This document shows positions 10,475-23,300 of a DNA stretch of 64,000 nt, piece by piece. The stretch lies in the NCBI RefSeq assembly GCF_905147365.1, contig NC_056409.1, positions 17,861,001 through 17,925,000 on the forward strand. Direction: 5' to 3'. The DNA is from Aricia agestis (taxonomy: Eukaryota > Arthropoda > Insecta > Lepidoptera > Lycaenidae). Position numbers and translations under genes: made by a program. A model generated the notes under the pieces. The model saw nothing but the letters and a program-made list of their open reading frames with translations, did no database searches and was not told the origin of the DNA. Each line of letters starts with the position of its first letter. Position 1 is the first letter of the stretch.

Positions 10475-11172
10475 TAAGAATGTGTTTCTTTTATTTTATT
10501 ATATATTTATTATGTTCACCTATTCACAATATTTATTAGTACAGTTTAATGTTGCATGATATTATACATAATATTATTATATTACACCAATTTTATATTT
10601 TTTATTTTATATTTTTTATTTATTTATTTTTTAACATTATTTATTTATTTTTACCTACTACGTAATAATTTTTTGAAGTTACGTTATTCAATGAAATTCT
10701 TGTTTTTAGTTTTAATTTTATTATTATTATTTTAAATTAGTTGTTGGTTTATTGATTTAGATGTCGTTTTTCCCCTTTTTACTGTTTTAACTATACTTTT
10801 TATTTACACTGGTTTTAAATTTCTAATTATAAAATGCTATGATTAATATTGAAGATATAATATGTTTAGGTACATTCCTGATATTTGTGTCTTTACTCTT
10901 TTCATCTTAAAAATAAACTTTTGTGACTTGCTGCTTTCTATATTGTTGTGTCATAAGTTATATAAACTTGCATCTGTGAACCCGGATTGATGTCCGTGAC
11001 GTCACCTGTCGGCCCAGCGGAAGATCAGCGCTGATTGCTTACAGTCAGCATATGCTGAGCTGCGTCGGCTTGTGCTCGAAAACATTTTATGATGTATGTA
11101 TTATTTATTGTAACTAAACTATGTATGTTTTCCTGCACAAATAAACATTTTCTTTCTTTCTTTCTTTCTTTC
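9317..11172 (+). mobile_element. 5'-truncated Jockey-like LINE with (TTTC)n tail
   Basis: The element is bounded by TTCAATAGATT (9306-9316) and TTCAATAAATT (11173-11183), an 11-bp target duplication with one mismatch. It contains the RT ORF listed next, a ~680-base 3' UTR and a tail of TTTC repeats at about 11150-11172. The element starts inside the RT domain, so it inserted as an incomplete copy. Confidence 0.85.
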
Positions 11173-11620
11173 TTCAATAAATTAGGTGCCTCGTTAGTCG
11201 TTACTGATTAGTCATTACTCATTACATAATAAATTATAATAGAAAATCTTTAGATAGACAAATCAGGGTTATTCTTTTGTGAAATATTCATAATTCAGCT
11301 TTCGTGTTTCAAAACGTTGGGAAATGTATCATAAAAAAAAATTTGCAAAGAAAGAGAAGAAGTTACATCCAAACTCCAAAGGTACGTCAATAACGTCATT
11401 TTGATTTTGACAGCAAACCAAGAGCGTTGTTTTAGAAAAGTTGGCGATTCACAAAGGAGCCATAATTCAAAAAGAAGAAGAAGTAGAAAGAACTATTTTC
11501 CAGCAAAAAAGTGCGAATTACTTGTTTTTATGCGTTGTAAATTGTAATAGTAATTGAAATAATAGGTTACTTTTATCGAAATAAGATTCACATCATTTTT
11601 CAACTATTCGCCAAACAGAA

Positions 11621-12448
11621 ATGCCTTTACCACCAGCATTAGCCGCTCGATTAGCCAAACGAGGTCTTCTCAAGCCTAACAGCAATAACTCGGAAACTCC
11701 ACCGGTAAACGAAGAAATTATTGCAGAAGATTACGACAACAAACCGGAAGAAAATAACACGAAGGAAAATTTTTGGGAAGGAATAGAAGGTGTTAATGTA
11801 GATCCCATAAAGGGTCATAAAGGTTGCCCAAACAAAAGCAATATTTACCATGAATGCTCCAAGTACTGTGTGAAAACGTGGAAACAAGGAAGAATCGTTC
11901 CTAGTGACAGATGCCTCGAACTTAAGGCAAAAGTTTTAGAATTGTGGCCACTACCACCCGGATGGGAGGAAGTATATGACGAGGGTACCGGTCACTTTTA
12001 CTTTTGGAATTTACATAATAATTTGGTGTCATGGTTACCGCCTTCACATCCCAAAGCCGTTCCTTCCGAGAGTGCTGCCCATTTGAGGGAGGAGAGACTG
12101 TTAAAGGAAGGAGATGAAAGTGACGAAAGTAGTGAGGCTTCAGATCAAGAAGTACCTCAACAGCATCACAAAGAAAAACGGAGAGACCGCAAGGAAAAGG
12201 AAAGAGAGAATACACATCACAGAGACAAAAGGAAGCAAAGGGTAAAAGATAATGATTTAGATCCAATGGATCCAGCTTCTTACTCCGATATTCCTAGAGG
12301 GAAATGGACTGCTGGCTTAGACGTCCATGCTAAAACAGGTGTTGATAGTACAGTGTCTGGTCCATTGTATAGTATGAGGCCATATCCTGCTCCAGGTGCT
12401 GTTCTAGCTGCTAACACCAAGAAAACAAGCCCCCCGCCTTCTCCATGA
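11621..12448 (+). CDS. PQBP1: Polyglutamine-binding protein 1 (PQBP1)
   Basis: Single-exon ORF of 275 residues. PQBP1 is a nuclear WW-domain protein that links transcription to pre-mRNA splicing; its C-terminus binds the U5 snRNP 15-kDa protein. The N-terminus MPLPPALAARLAKRG and the EEIIAEDYD segment (31-39) match the family. The WW domain is at about 111-141 (LPPGWEEVYDEGTGHFYFWN, then WLPP). A charged Arg/Lys/Glu/Asp tract at 157-210 takes the place of the polar repeats. The C-terminus carries DPMDPASYSDIPRGKW (214-229) and the YxxPxxVL motif YPAPGAVL (255-262). Residues ~50-105 form an extra Cys-containing insert (GCPNKSNIYHECSKYC) before the WW domain, absent from human PQBP1. The ATG is the first in frame. 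No intron interrupts the frame; the gene is convergent with CBS. Confidence 0.97.
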   Translation: MPLPPALAARLAKRGLLKPNSNNSETPPVNEEIIAEDYDNKPEENNTKENFWEGIEGVNVDPIKGHKGCPNKSNIYHECSKYCVKTWKQGRIVPSDRCLELKAKVLELWPLPPGWEEVYDEGTGHFYFWNLHNNLVSWLPPSHPKAVPSESAAHLREERLLKEGDESDESSEASDQEVPQQHHKEKRRDRKEKERENTHHRDKRKQRVKDNDLDPMDPASYSDIPRGKWTAGLDVHAKTGVDSTVSGPLYSMRPYPAPGAVLAANTKKTSPPPSP

Positions 12449-12602
12449 AATATTTTAGCCGCATTAACCGATTCCTTGCCACCTTTGTTTTTCAAACCTA
12501 TTCGCCATATTAAATTGACACGAGAGTCGCATCATTGGCCCTCCTAAACGATGAGTTGATGACGCACCTACTTATGATTTGTAAACATTTGGATCGAAAA
12601 TC

Positions 12603-12608
12603 AATAAA
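12603..12608 (+). promoter_or_regulatory. Candidate polyadenylation signal of PQBP1
   Basis: AATAAA lies 155 bases after the PQBP1 stop and precedes AT-rich sequence. It marks the likely 3' end before the convergent CBS gene. Confidence 0.55.
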
Positions 12609-13158
12609 TTTCGTTTTTTATATCAAATCTACTGATTGGTGACATAAAGATACAAGGTGATTATTTTATACATTTTTGGCTTAGATTGGTAGTTTTGATT
12701 CCCGATTATTGATAAGAAAATAGATGTCACGGTTTCTAAGAAGCTTCGGCTAAGGAGCTTCGTATGTATTACAGTTTCAGACTCTTCCATACTGACTGTC
12801 CTAAATGGGCCTCCTGGTATATTTTTTCCAGAAATTAGAAAATAAAAATATATTCCATTACATTGGCATCCCAGGTCTAGCCCCTGTTTCGTGATAGGCT
12901 ATTAAGTAGGGAGCTGACCACCCCTGCACGGAGGTCTAAAGATAGTACAAGAGAAGTGTTCTCCATTTTATTTTAAAAAATCGACAATAATATAATAGAC
13001 CTTTTTTGGGCAGGAAAAAATTCTAGAACCCCATTTACTAGTTCTTGAACTTGATGAGCTAAAATATATTTTGCATGTAGTAAATATTTTAGTAAATTGG
13101 TTACATTATAATTGTCACAAATTATTTATGCATTTTGAATTAAAATAAATATGCACTA
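12609..13158. other. Intergenic sequence between PQBP1 and a repeat
   Basis: AT-rich with no ORF. Short diverged matches between 12528-12580 and 13913-13950 (CATTGGCC, ATGACGCAC) and the inverted pair ACCGATTCCTTGCC at 12468 and near 13970 suggest an old repeat spanning both 3' ends. Confidence 0.35.
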
Positions 13159-13805
13159 CTAGCTGTTGCCCGCGACTTCGTCCGCGTGGACTTCAGTTTA
13201 TAGCGCGCGATGTCAACAAAATTGGTGTCAAAAGCTTTTATAAAAAAAAAACCCTGGTACCCCTTAAATCAAAACAGCTGTGCAGTGTGTAATAATATTT
13301 AATTATACATAATATTTCATTTTTTTTTAAATTAAACTTTATATTTTATGCCAAATTTTGATGCTTATTTAGGCCCATAATTACACAACTTTACCCATAA
13401 ACTATTTATATCATTGATAAGTTTAACTTTTAAGGTTACGTCACTGCATAGATAAAGTACTGAGTTATTTAATAACGTAAAAAAGTAATAACAATCGAAA
13501 AAAATCGAAACTCTAATGTAAGATGATACCACCTCTTATAGAAAGAAGTCTGGGCAAGCATCACCGCGATGTAGGAGACGCAGGGTGCCATCTGTTATGA
13601 GTTTTGGAACTAACTTAATTTGAACAAATTTACGCATTTTCACCCCCTTACAACCCTTTTTTCCAGCAAAAAAGTAAGCCTATGTCCTTTCTCAGGCTTT
13701 AGACTATCTGTATACAAAATTTCATTACAAACGGTTCGGTAGTTTTGGCGTGAAAGCGAGACAGACAGACAGAGATACTTTCGCATTTATAATATTAGTA
13801 TAGAT
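13159..13805. repeat. CCCGCGACTTCGTCCGCG long interspersed repeat, copy 1
   Basis: It runs from CTAGCTGTTGCCCGCGACTT to ACTTTCGCATTTATAATATT, 647 bp, with a short AGAC run before the end. Copies of similar length are at 14691-15627 (internally extended) and 32595-33234. The last ~25 bases are the inverse of the TACTAATATTATAAATGC repeat start. Non-autonomous, no ORF. Confidence 0.8.
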
Positions 13806-14009
13806 AAAGGAGCTCGGTAGATAGCATTTTATTTATTTTAGTGTGCGAATAATTATGGATGAATAAACAATTATACCATATTATGGAATAATTTTCATAT
13901 GACGCGTTTGTCGTGTCATTGGCCTCCCTAAAGGTTTCTTTATGACGCACTAGGTGCGTCACAGGCAAGGAATCGGTTGAGCAATAAAATAAGGATTAAT
14001 GAAATGGGT

Positions 14010-14068
14010 TTTATTGATTTATATTGAAATAAAACACTTTTTAAACATAGGTACCTAAAGTTTTTATT
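14010..14068 (-). promoter_or_regulatory. Candidate polyadenylation signals of CBS
   Basis: Two AATAAA hexamers on the minus strand, at 14068-14063 and 14015-14010, lie about 155 and 210 bases after the CBS stop. The first is the more likely transcript end. Confidence 0.5.
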
Positions 14069-14221
14069 TGTGTAAAAATATGTCCCTACTTATCAAAATA
14101 CCCTTATTAATAATAAGTTAGTATAAGTATATATTGTATACTTAATATAAAATGCACATATTATAATATTATGAAATGCCACTATTTGCTTTATATTTCA
14201 TTGGGTCTGCTGCAACATCTT

Positions 14222-14301
14222 TCATTTGGTTTTTGTGATATAATGAAGTAAGTCTCCTGATGTGATTAAACCAACTGGTACTTCAACTTTCGTTATCGGG
14301 T
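14222..14301 (-). CDS. Cbs: CBS exon 10 (C-terminal end)
   Basis: Encodes residues 472-497, DPITKVEVPVGLITSGDLLH and onward, closing the second Bateman repeat, then TGA at 14224-14222. The acceptor is TTTTTTCAG. Intron 9 behind it is only 155 bases. Confidence 0.95.
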
Positions 14302-17300
14302 CTGAAAAAAGTGAAATGATTTTTTTATACAGGCCATTTTATTTACTTTACAACTTAACTTTTTTAACAAAACAAGCACTAAGACGTGTCAAAACACAAC
14401 AGTGTACATGGTTTGCACTTGTCTGAATATTAACCAAATATTAACATCATACTGACCTGCGTTTAAAACAACTACATAAGGTGAGATATCCAGCATGCGA
14501 GACACTTTTCCTATTGTTGGATTTTTACTCAGGTTGACTTTGTAGAATTTCTTCACTAAAAATTTGGACAGCAGCTCAGTAGTAGAACCTGATAAATTCG
14601 CGAGTCTTTTTCTTGCGTCATCAGCAGTGAATACTCCAGTTATTACTCTGCAAAAAGAAGATGTTATATAAGTAATTTATAATATAAGTACTAGTTGTTG
14701 CCCGCGACTTCGTCCGCGCGGACTTCAGTTTAACAAAATTTGCGTCAAAAGCTTTTTAAAACCCTGGTACCCCTTAAATCAAAATACCCAAAACAGCCGT
14801 GGCCCGTGTAGTGTGCACATAATATTTTTTTTTAAATTAAACTTTTTTATACCAAATTTTAAAGCTTATTTAGCTTTACACAACTTAGCTGCATTACACA
14901 ACTTTAGCTTTACCCATAAACTATTTAGTATTTATTATTGGTATGCTGTTGTTTCTGATATCTATGTTGGTAGGTGAGTTATTTGATAACGTGTATAACA
15001 ATCGAAAGAATCGAAAAACTTAGCACAAAATGGTACCACCTCTTATAGAAATACATATGAGCAAGCGATAGCGCAATCTAGGCGACTCTTGGCGCCATCT
15101 GTTATGAGTTTTGGAACTAACTTAATTTTTACAAATTTACGCATAAACACCCCTTTTTCCAGTAAAAAAGTAGCCTATGTCCTTTCTCAGGCTTTATACT
15201 ATCTGTGTACAAAATTTCATTACAATAGGTTCAATAGTTTTGGTGCTGTTGTTTCTAATATCTAAGTTGGTAGGTGCGTTATTAATTAATAACGTGTATA
15301 ACAATCGAAAGAATCGAAAAATTCAACCCAACATGGTAACACCTCTTATATAAATACATATGAGCAAGCGATAGCGCGATCAAGGCGACTCTTGGCGCCA
15401 TCTGTTATGAGTTTTTGGAAGTAACTTAATTTGAACAAATTTACGCATTTTCACCCCCTTACAACCCCTTTTTCCAGTTAAAAAGTAGCCTATGTCCTTT
15501 CTCAGGCTTTAGACTAGATGTGTACAAAATTTCATTACAATCGGTTCAGTAGTTTTGGCGTGAAAGCGAGACAGACAGACAGACGGACAGAGATACTTTC
15601 GCATTTATAATATTATATTAGTATAGATTTTCATTTAATGAAAGTGTTAATATGCTCTGCTGTCTGGCCAGTCTATACACAAAATATAATAACTAGAAGA
15701 AAGTAATAATGAGATAGATAAAAGGGGGTCTATTGTGGCCATAGAACCTCAAAAGATTAAAGCTATATAATAAACAATATTAAAATTAGGGGTAACGATA
15801 GCTTTACTAATAAATGATATAAGTAAGGCAGAGGTTCCCAAACTTATTTTGTCTACTGCCCACTTTAAGAACAAATTATCTTTATTCTTATCTTTATTAC
15901 AATTTCTATTGCCGCAAATTTTATAAAAATAAATACAAAATGCTAAATTACTTAGTCGTTTTCAAACCATATTTTTACCATTACCACCGACTTAATGCAT
16001 TCCCGAATTTCTCCAATACCGGTATTCCGAGATTTTTGTTTAACAAAATATTATATTTTAAGAAGTCGCCTCCAAAACCATGGAGCCAAAAATTTAAACT
16101 AATCTGAGGGAATATATTAATTTAATTTAAAATTCATCCAGATGAAATGATTTTTTTCAAATCACCCCAAACCTCTACACAACGCCCCCATTTTTTTCTG
16201 GGGCCCACAACAGCCCTCTTTAAGCCTTCAACGCCCCCAAAGGGGCCTTATCGCCCACTTTGGGAAAGGCTGATGTAAGGGAATAGCAATTAGCAACTCA
16301 CTGCTTGTCATCGACCGCGAGCACCGCGGTGGCCTTGGTACGGTAGAGGAGGGCGAGCGCCTCCACCGGGGAGCTGTTATTGGACACCGTCGTCACCGGC
16401 TGCGGCAGCTCCTCTGGGACGGGGAGATTCCACCACCTACAACATTTAACGATATCAGCTGCCTCACTCCCGACAGAATCAGAATCGAATCAGCTCGACC
16501 CCGAAGCTTTTGCTACTTCCGAGTTCCGATGTTACCGTTAGAATGCAGAATACGTTAACATGCAACGTCAGGCCTGTCCCACTCGCGAGAATAGGTATCG
16601 AACTGTAAGTACCAACCGCGGGTATCCAATCAGTAGGGACTCACAAGAGAGCGGTGACGCACGCGCAAGATTTTTCGTCGCGTATCTACTGTTTACTGAT
16701 CATAGAGGAATTTTATTCATGATACTGATTTAACCGCTGTGACAAAATCGTTATAAATCTTACAAAAATGAACAATTAAGAAAGGCCAATGAAATATGTA
16801 TTTGAATAAGGTATTTAAATATAAAAAGTAGATAAAAACTATACAAACATAGCAAATAAACCAATTTCATACAAAGAAACGCACAAACTACACAGAAATA
16901 AACACAAGTTACTATGTTTAAATTGTAAAAGTTTCCTGCACTATAATCGAATATATAAAACTACTATAAAATATAGGTTGGGTTACTAAAATTTTATATT
17001 ACTATAAAAAGGTTTGCCATTCATACCAATAGTAATTCAAAAATAATATTTTGTTTTCTAAAAGGCGAAAACCTTGATTTCGTCAGAAAAGGTACGAGTT
17101 ATGCGATAGACAGAGAGCGGACATGTAGGTGAATATACACTTGCGTGCAAAAAAATCGACCCACTCCTTATGATTCAAACGGTAATAACTCAAGAAATAT
17201 AATTAGTATTAAATAAATGTTGGTATCGTTTTAAAGGTAGTACAATAAGGATTTAATTAATGCTATAGTTATTGTAACTGTAAATCGTTTACTAATTCTA

Positions 17301-20300
17301 CAGCCTTAAAACAAAAACCGGTCAGTTTGGCATAACATTTCAGTAGGCGATTAATGACATCTTTCTTGTAAAAGACACTAACAAATTGATTTCAATAGCT
17401 CGTAGTGCCACCCATTACCCTAATTTAGGTTTCTATCCGGGTTTTCCTTGACCTTATCAAAGTTATGATGAACTCCTGAGCGATACTATGCCGATCTTCT
17501 TGTACAGCCATCCGGAGGTCCTAAAGGGTATCTGCGGCAAGAGTCCGGGCCCTGACCCTCCTTTTGAGTTCTCCCCATGGGTGCTCAATAGGATTAAGGT
17601 TAGGACTCCTTGCTGGCCAGTCCAAACCCGAAATTTCGACGTCGGAGAGAATATATTGACGAACTTTCGCAGCAACGTGCGGTCGAGCATTGTTCTACAT
17701 CAATATGAAACCTTCATCAACAAAACCAGATCATGGCACCGCATGTTGTCCCAGTACGCCCTGAATGTAGCGATAGGTACTCAAAGTGCCAAGGCGCGGC
17801 CCGGTTACGAACTCAAGATTGGTTTATGCATCAAAAGAAATCTCGCCCCATACAGTCCCCGAACACCTACCAAATGGAAGCCATTCGTCAATGCACGCCT
17901 GCGCAAATCATTCTCCTTGTCTACTGTATGCTTTCTTGCGACCATCGTTACTATAAAGACTGACTTAGCTTTCATCAGAAAAGAGCACGACCCGCCGTTG
18001 CTCCAATGAAAAATCAACATGAGAACGTGCGAAACTAACCTGCGCTTGACTGTGTGCTGGGGCTAATTTTGGACCGTTAGCGAGTTTTTGTGAAGTCAAA
18101 CAGCTGCCTGCAAGTCTTCGTCGTAGTCTACTCAATTACTGTAACTCATCGGACTTCTCTTGGCCGTCGTTGCACTTGAACTGAAATGAGATGTCTATTC
18201 CGCAAGGACGTTGACACCTTAAAACGGTCATCACGTTCAAATGTAGCCCAATGTCTTCCTGAACATGGTCGCATGGTAAAGTTTAGAGTCTCTAGAATAC
18301 TTCGTAAACGAAAAGAATACTTTGTAAACGAAGTTCGACTTAAATTAAGACTTCTAGCTACAACTCGTTGCCTAAATTCAGCTCTTAGCAAAGCCCCTGC
18401 TTGAGAGGCTTTATTCGGAGTAATATCCATTCTGCCACAAAGAAATTACGTTTAAAATGAAGTTAAATGAACAATAAATCAATAAAAATCGAAACAAAAC
18501 AAAAACAATAAGATTTGACCGATTTTTCATACAGAACAAAACCGTTCAATTAACGATTAAAAAACTGAGTGATGGGGGTGCTTAGTGATTTGTGTCGTTT
18601 GTAGTCAAGCATGTTGGTTTTAGAAAATGTTGAGTAAACGTACACATTCCCTATCATATTAACTCGCATTATTAATAAAAAGAAATGATAAATAACTATA
18701 ACTTTTTAAGATATAGCGACTTGAACAGAAATGCGCGGGGTGGGTCGATTTCTTTGCACGCAAGTGTAATTGTAGGCACCAAGCACTGCGCGGTCGGAAT
18801 TTGAAATTAATAGTATTGTAACATGAGTCGTTATTTCTTTAAACGGGTTTCGCTAGTGAGACTTCTGTTGGTACTACTAATATATATTCTGTGGCAACGT
18901 GCACGTTAACGTATTCTGCAGATTAGGTAATCTGCAGATTTCCTGATACTATCCGTTTCAATTTTGGTTTCAAGTGTGATTTTTTTTAATAAAAAAACCG
19001 GCCAAGTGCTTGTCGGGTCACGCGCAATATACGATTCGTTGTACCGCTAGTTTTTGATAATTTTTGTATGGTCAATGAATGTACATTTATATCGTGTTTT
19101 ACACTACTAACAACATAATCTCAGTTCCGTTCAAAGGAATTTGAACGAAAAGTTCATTTATACTTCGCCGAATACATTTTTTTTAGTTATAACTTTTGAA
19201 GTCTTGCCGTGATAATTTTCCTTTTAAATTCAGCATATTTCCTATTCCCGTGAATTTTTTCACATTTCCAGAAGCAACCGTTTAGTTAGTAGAGGTCACT
19301 GGACTCTTAACGATTTTTTTCACTTACTTCATATTTCACAAATGGATCTCTAAATCGGAAAATGATCTTTGAACAATATTTTTAAAAACCCTATCCAACG
19401 ACACCCCACATGATAGGGCGGACGCGAGAAAAAAAATCATCCTCGCTTCATGTGTACGAAAGGTACCATAAAAAATATTTTTAAGATTTTATGTAATACC
19501 ATTTTGTCGGCATTATTAATATGAGCATTCATGCCAAATTACAGCTTTGTAGGTCCTTTAGTCTCTGAGCAAAACCGCGTACAGACAGACGGTCAGACGG
19601 ACGGACAAACCGAATCTATAAGGGTTCCTTGTTGACTACGGAACCCTAAAAAAGCTTATATTTGCAGTTAACCAACTAGGTTAAGTGCAAATACAAGCTA
19701 GTTTGCATTCTCTTACTTCGTAAAAATCCTAAAAACTTTTACTTAAACATGTGAACCTAAGACTGTTGTTGTTTTGATTGTTTTTTTTTAGTTAATAATA
19801 AATAAATAAAATAAAATAAAAAGCCTTTTATTTCACGTTTGTCTACAGTTTACATGATTTAAAGTTCCAGAATAGATAATATTGAAATTGTTATACATTG
19901 ATTAATAATATATTTATCAGAATAATTACAATTGACATTCATGCAAAATTGATTGGTAAGTATAAAAATTAATTAAATTAAAATATATTAACATAAGGAT
20001 TTTGCTACAAGTACAATATTTTTTATTATATTGATTGTCAATTATTTTACAAGTTTTTCTACGTGAACCCCTCTTATTTGAGGGTGAAGGCCTCCTCGAG
20101 AGATGTCCAATAATCTCTATCTGTAGCTTTTGTCATCCATGAACTACCAGCGGTTTCTATGATCTCATCTGCCCACCTTGCTCTAGGTCTACCTCTTTTT
20201 CTGATGCCTTTGGGTCCTGTCCATGAAGTTAGTCGAATTGTCCATCTATCGTCGCTCATTCTCGCCACGTGGCCTGCCCAGCGCCACTTCAATTTCTTTG

Positions 20301-23300
20301 CATAAGATAGTGCATCTGTTAACCGTGATATCTCTCGTATTTTGGAGTGACGTATTCTTTGTACTCTTCTTATGTTCAGCATGCTGCGCTCCATGCTCCT
20401 CTGGCAAGTCGTTATTTTGTTCTTAACTCGATTTGTAAATTTCCATGTTTGACAGGCGTAAGTGAGCGATGGTAAGATACACTATCCATGACATTTTTCT
20501 TTACTTTCACTGGCATACTGCTTTTAAAAATTTCCTTGAGTCCCCAATACTTCTTCCAAGTGCCTTTTACTCGTCTATCTATTTCTAATTCATTGTGGTT
20601 TTGTGTCAAGGAAATTTGTTTCCCGAGATATATATATGAGTCGACATACTCTACAATTTTATTATCGATCTTAATTTCATTTTTGGCTGCATTAGTCATC
20701 ACTTTGGTTTTATTAAAGTTGATATCTAGTCCTGACTGTCTACTTAGTGTCAGTAGTTCAGTTATCATATGTTCCAGCTCTTTGCTGTCTTCAGACAATA
20801 GGACTAGATCGTCTGCAAATCTTAGGTGGCTGATATATTTTCCGTTGATATTCAGTCCGGTTTTGCTCCAATTAGCTTTTCTTATTATGCATTCTAGTAC
20901 AGCTATAAATATTCTCGGGGAGAGCGGGTCCCCCTGTCTCACACCTCTTTTGATAGGAAATGGAGGTCCTGTAGTTTCCAGTCTGACTCTACTAATATTG
21001 TTTTGATACAAGTATTTTAGTACCCTGATGTATTTAGTCTCTACATTTTGTGTTTCTAGGGCTTCCCATATTGATTGGTGCAGTACAGTATCGAACGCTT
21101 TTTGGTAGTCTATGAAGGCGGCATAGAGTGGTCTTTGAAATTCTTGGTACTTCTCGAAGATGATTTCTAATGAATAAATATGGTCCACTGTAGAGTAGCC
21201 TCGTCGAAATCCCGCTTGTTCAATAGGCTGGTGAGGGTCAAGAGATGTAGTTATCCTTTTTTCTATGATCGACGAGAACAGTTTGTATAGTGTTGGCAAA
21301 AGGCTAATGGGTCGATAGTTACTTATATCGCTGGGATCGCCTTTTTTGTAGAGCAATATTATGTGCGATTCTGACCATTGCTCAGGGGTTTTTTCGGTCT
21401 CTAGTATCTTATTGAAGAGGATCGTTAGGGGAGCGGCCAGCAAAGTACTAGCAGATTTTATAGCTGCATTTGAAATTTTGTCGGGCCCTGGACTTTTCTC
21501 TGGTTTAAGTTTTTTGATTTGATTTAAAATTTCGTTTTCTTCAATCGGATTTATTTCTGTGTCGTTGACCGTAACTTTAAGTTCAGATCGAGGATTGTTG
21601 TAAGGTTCTTGGGAATCATACAAAGCTCTGTAAAAGTTTGTTGCTATTTGTAATATGTCTTTTCTGTTATAAGATATTTTATCCGAGTTACTGAGACCCT
21701 CGATCCAAGTCCTGTGAGTTCTAAGTTCATTGAAAGCTCGTTTTAGGCTGCGCGTAGAGTTTAGGTGTCTCTCTATAATTATTTTCCGATGTTCTTTATA
21801 GTCATATTGAATATATTTACTTATGAGCTTGTAGAGGGCCTTTAGCTCGTTCTTCATCGACCTTGTTTTTGGTTTAGTTTTTTGTAGGATTCTTCTACGC
21901 TCCATTAGTGCTCGCGTGCGATCTGAAATAGCGCTACATTTGCTTAATTGAGTATTATCAGAAGGAAGAGAGCACTGTAGGCTGTTTTCAATGGCGGATA
22001 TTATTTTATTGTAGTAGGTTTGGACTGAGTCGACTTCATGCTGGTTGACAAGCTGGTGTTGCCAGTTTTGTAGAGCCTCGAGGTACTTTGAGACTTCATC
22101 GATGTTTTGTAATGAGTTTGTCAGAGAACTTCGGTAGCTGTTTCTGTTTTTCTTGACAGGTTTAAATTGAAAAGTAGCTCTGACGCACCTGTGATCTGAC
22201 GGAAACTGTATGTTTAGTACTTCAAAGTTATGAACGTTCTTTGGTAGGTTTGTTAGGATGTAGTCGAGTTCGTTCTTGGTAATTCCATCGGGAGATCTCC
22301 ACGTCCACCTTTGTTTACTTTTCTTTTTGAAGAACGTATTCATAATAGAGAGATTATTTTCATGAGCAAACTGTAGTAACCTATCTCCTTTGTCATTTCG
22401 TTGTCCGTAGCCAAAGTTGTTCACTGTAGGTCTTTCGCTAAATGACGGTTGGCCAATTTTGGCATTAAAGTCTCCCATGATTACAATGTTTTCGTCTGCT
22501 AATTTAATTGCTCTCCCAATGGTGTTGTAGAAGAACTCTACTTCTTCGTCAGGGGCTGCATCTGTTGGCGCATAAACTTGTATAAAGCTTATTTTAAAGT
22601 TGCCTATATTTAGTTTTAATAGTGCCACCCTTTCTGAGAGACCGACGAAACTTATTATGTAGTTTTTTAGCGATTTTTTTACTATAAACCCGACTCCATA
22701 CCTTCCCGGAGTTTCTCCTATAAAGTAGAATATAATATTTTGTGTCTCTTGAATTGTATTACCCAGGCGTCTTACTTCTGAAAGACCAATTATATCGTAT
22801 TTTATGTTTTCTAAAGCATCTAACAATTCTATAAATCTCGCATGTGTCGATAGAGTTCTTACATTGTATGCCGCTACATAATATAGATTTTCTTGTTTAA
22901 TTAGGTTTTCTGCCTCTCGAGGGTTGTGGTCTAGCTCTCCTGCGGTGACCAGCCGTCTTGGGAGATTGTCGGTTTGAGGGGTTCGCGTTGATTGCTAATT
23001 CATTGTCGTGCCAGGCTCTGGAGTTAGTATTTGTGATGATAGAGTTCCATTATGATTGCGTTTTGGTTCTTTTATAAGGTAGTTGCTTAAACTGTTGTTT
23101 CTGTTGACTTTCGAAGGCTGTTTTTTATATGACGAAGTGCCTATATATTCTGGTGACTCTGATATATTTCGTCTTTTGTTTGTATATTTCCCTTGCTCGG
23201 ACTGCGCCTGGGTGGTTTGAGTCCTGTGGTTATTTTTTGTTTCTAGGATAATAATTTTGTCGTACTTTAATATTGCTCTTTTTCCTGAGTCTCTTATCTT

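Noticed and set aside
17488..18009. 173-residue plus-strand ORF
   Set aside because: It is the antisense of the Tc1-like transposase; only the minus strand shows conserved transposase blocks.
20488..21006. 172-residue plus-strand ORF
   Set aside because: Antisense of the LINE reverse transcriptase domain.
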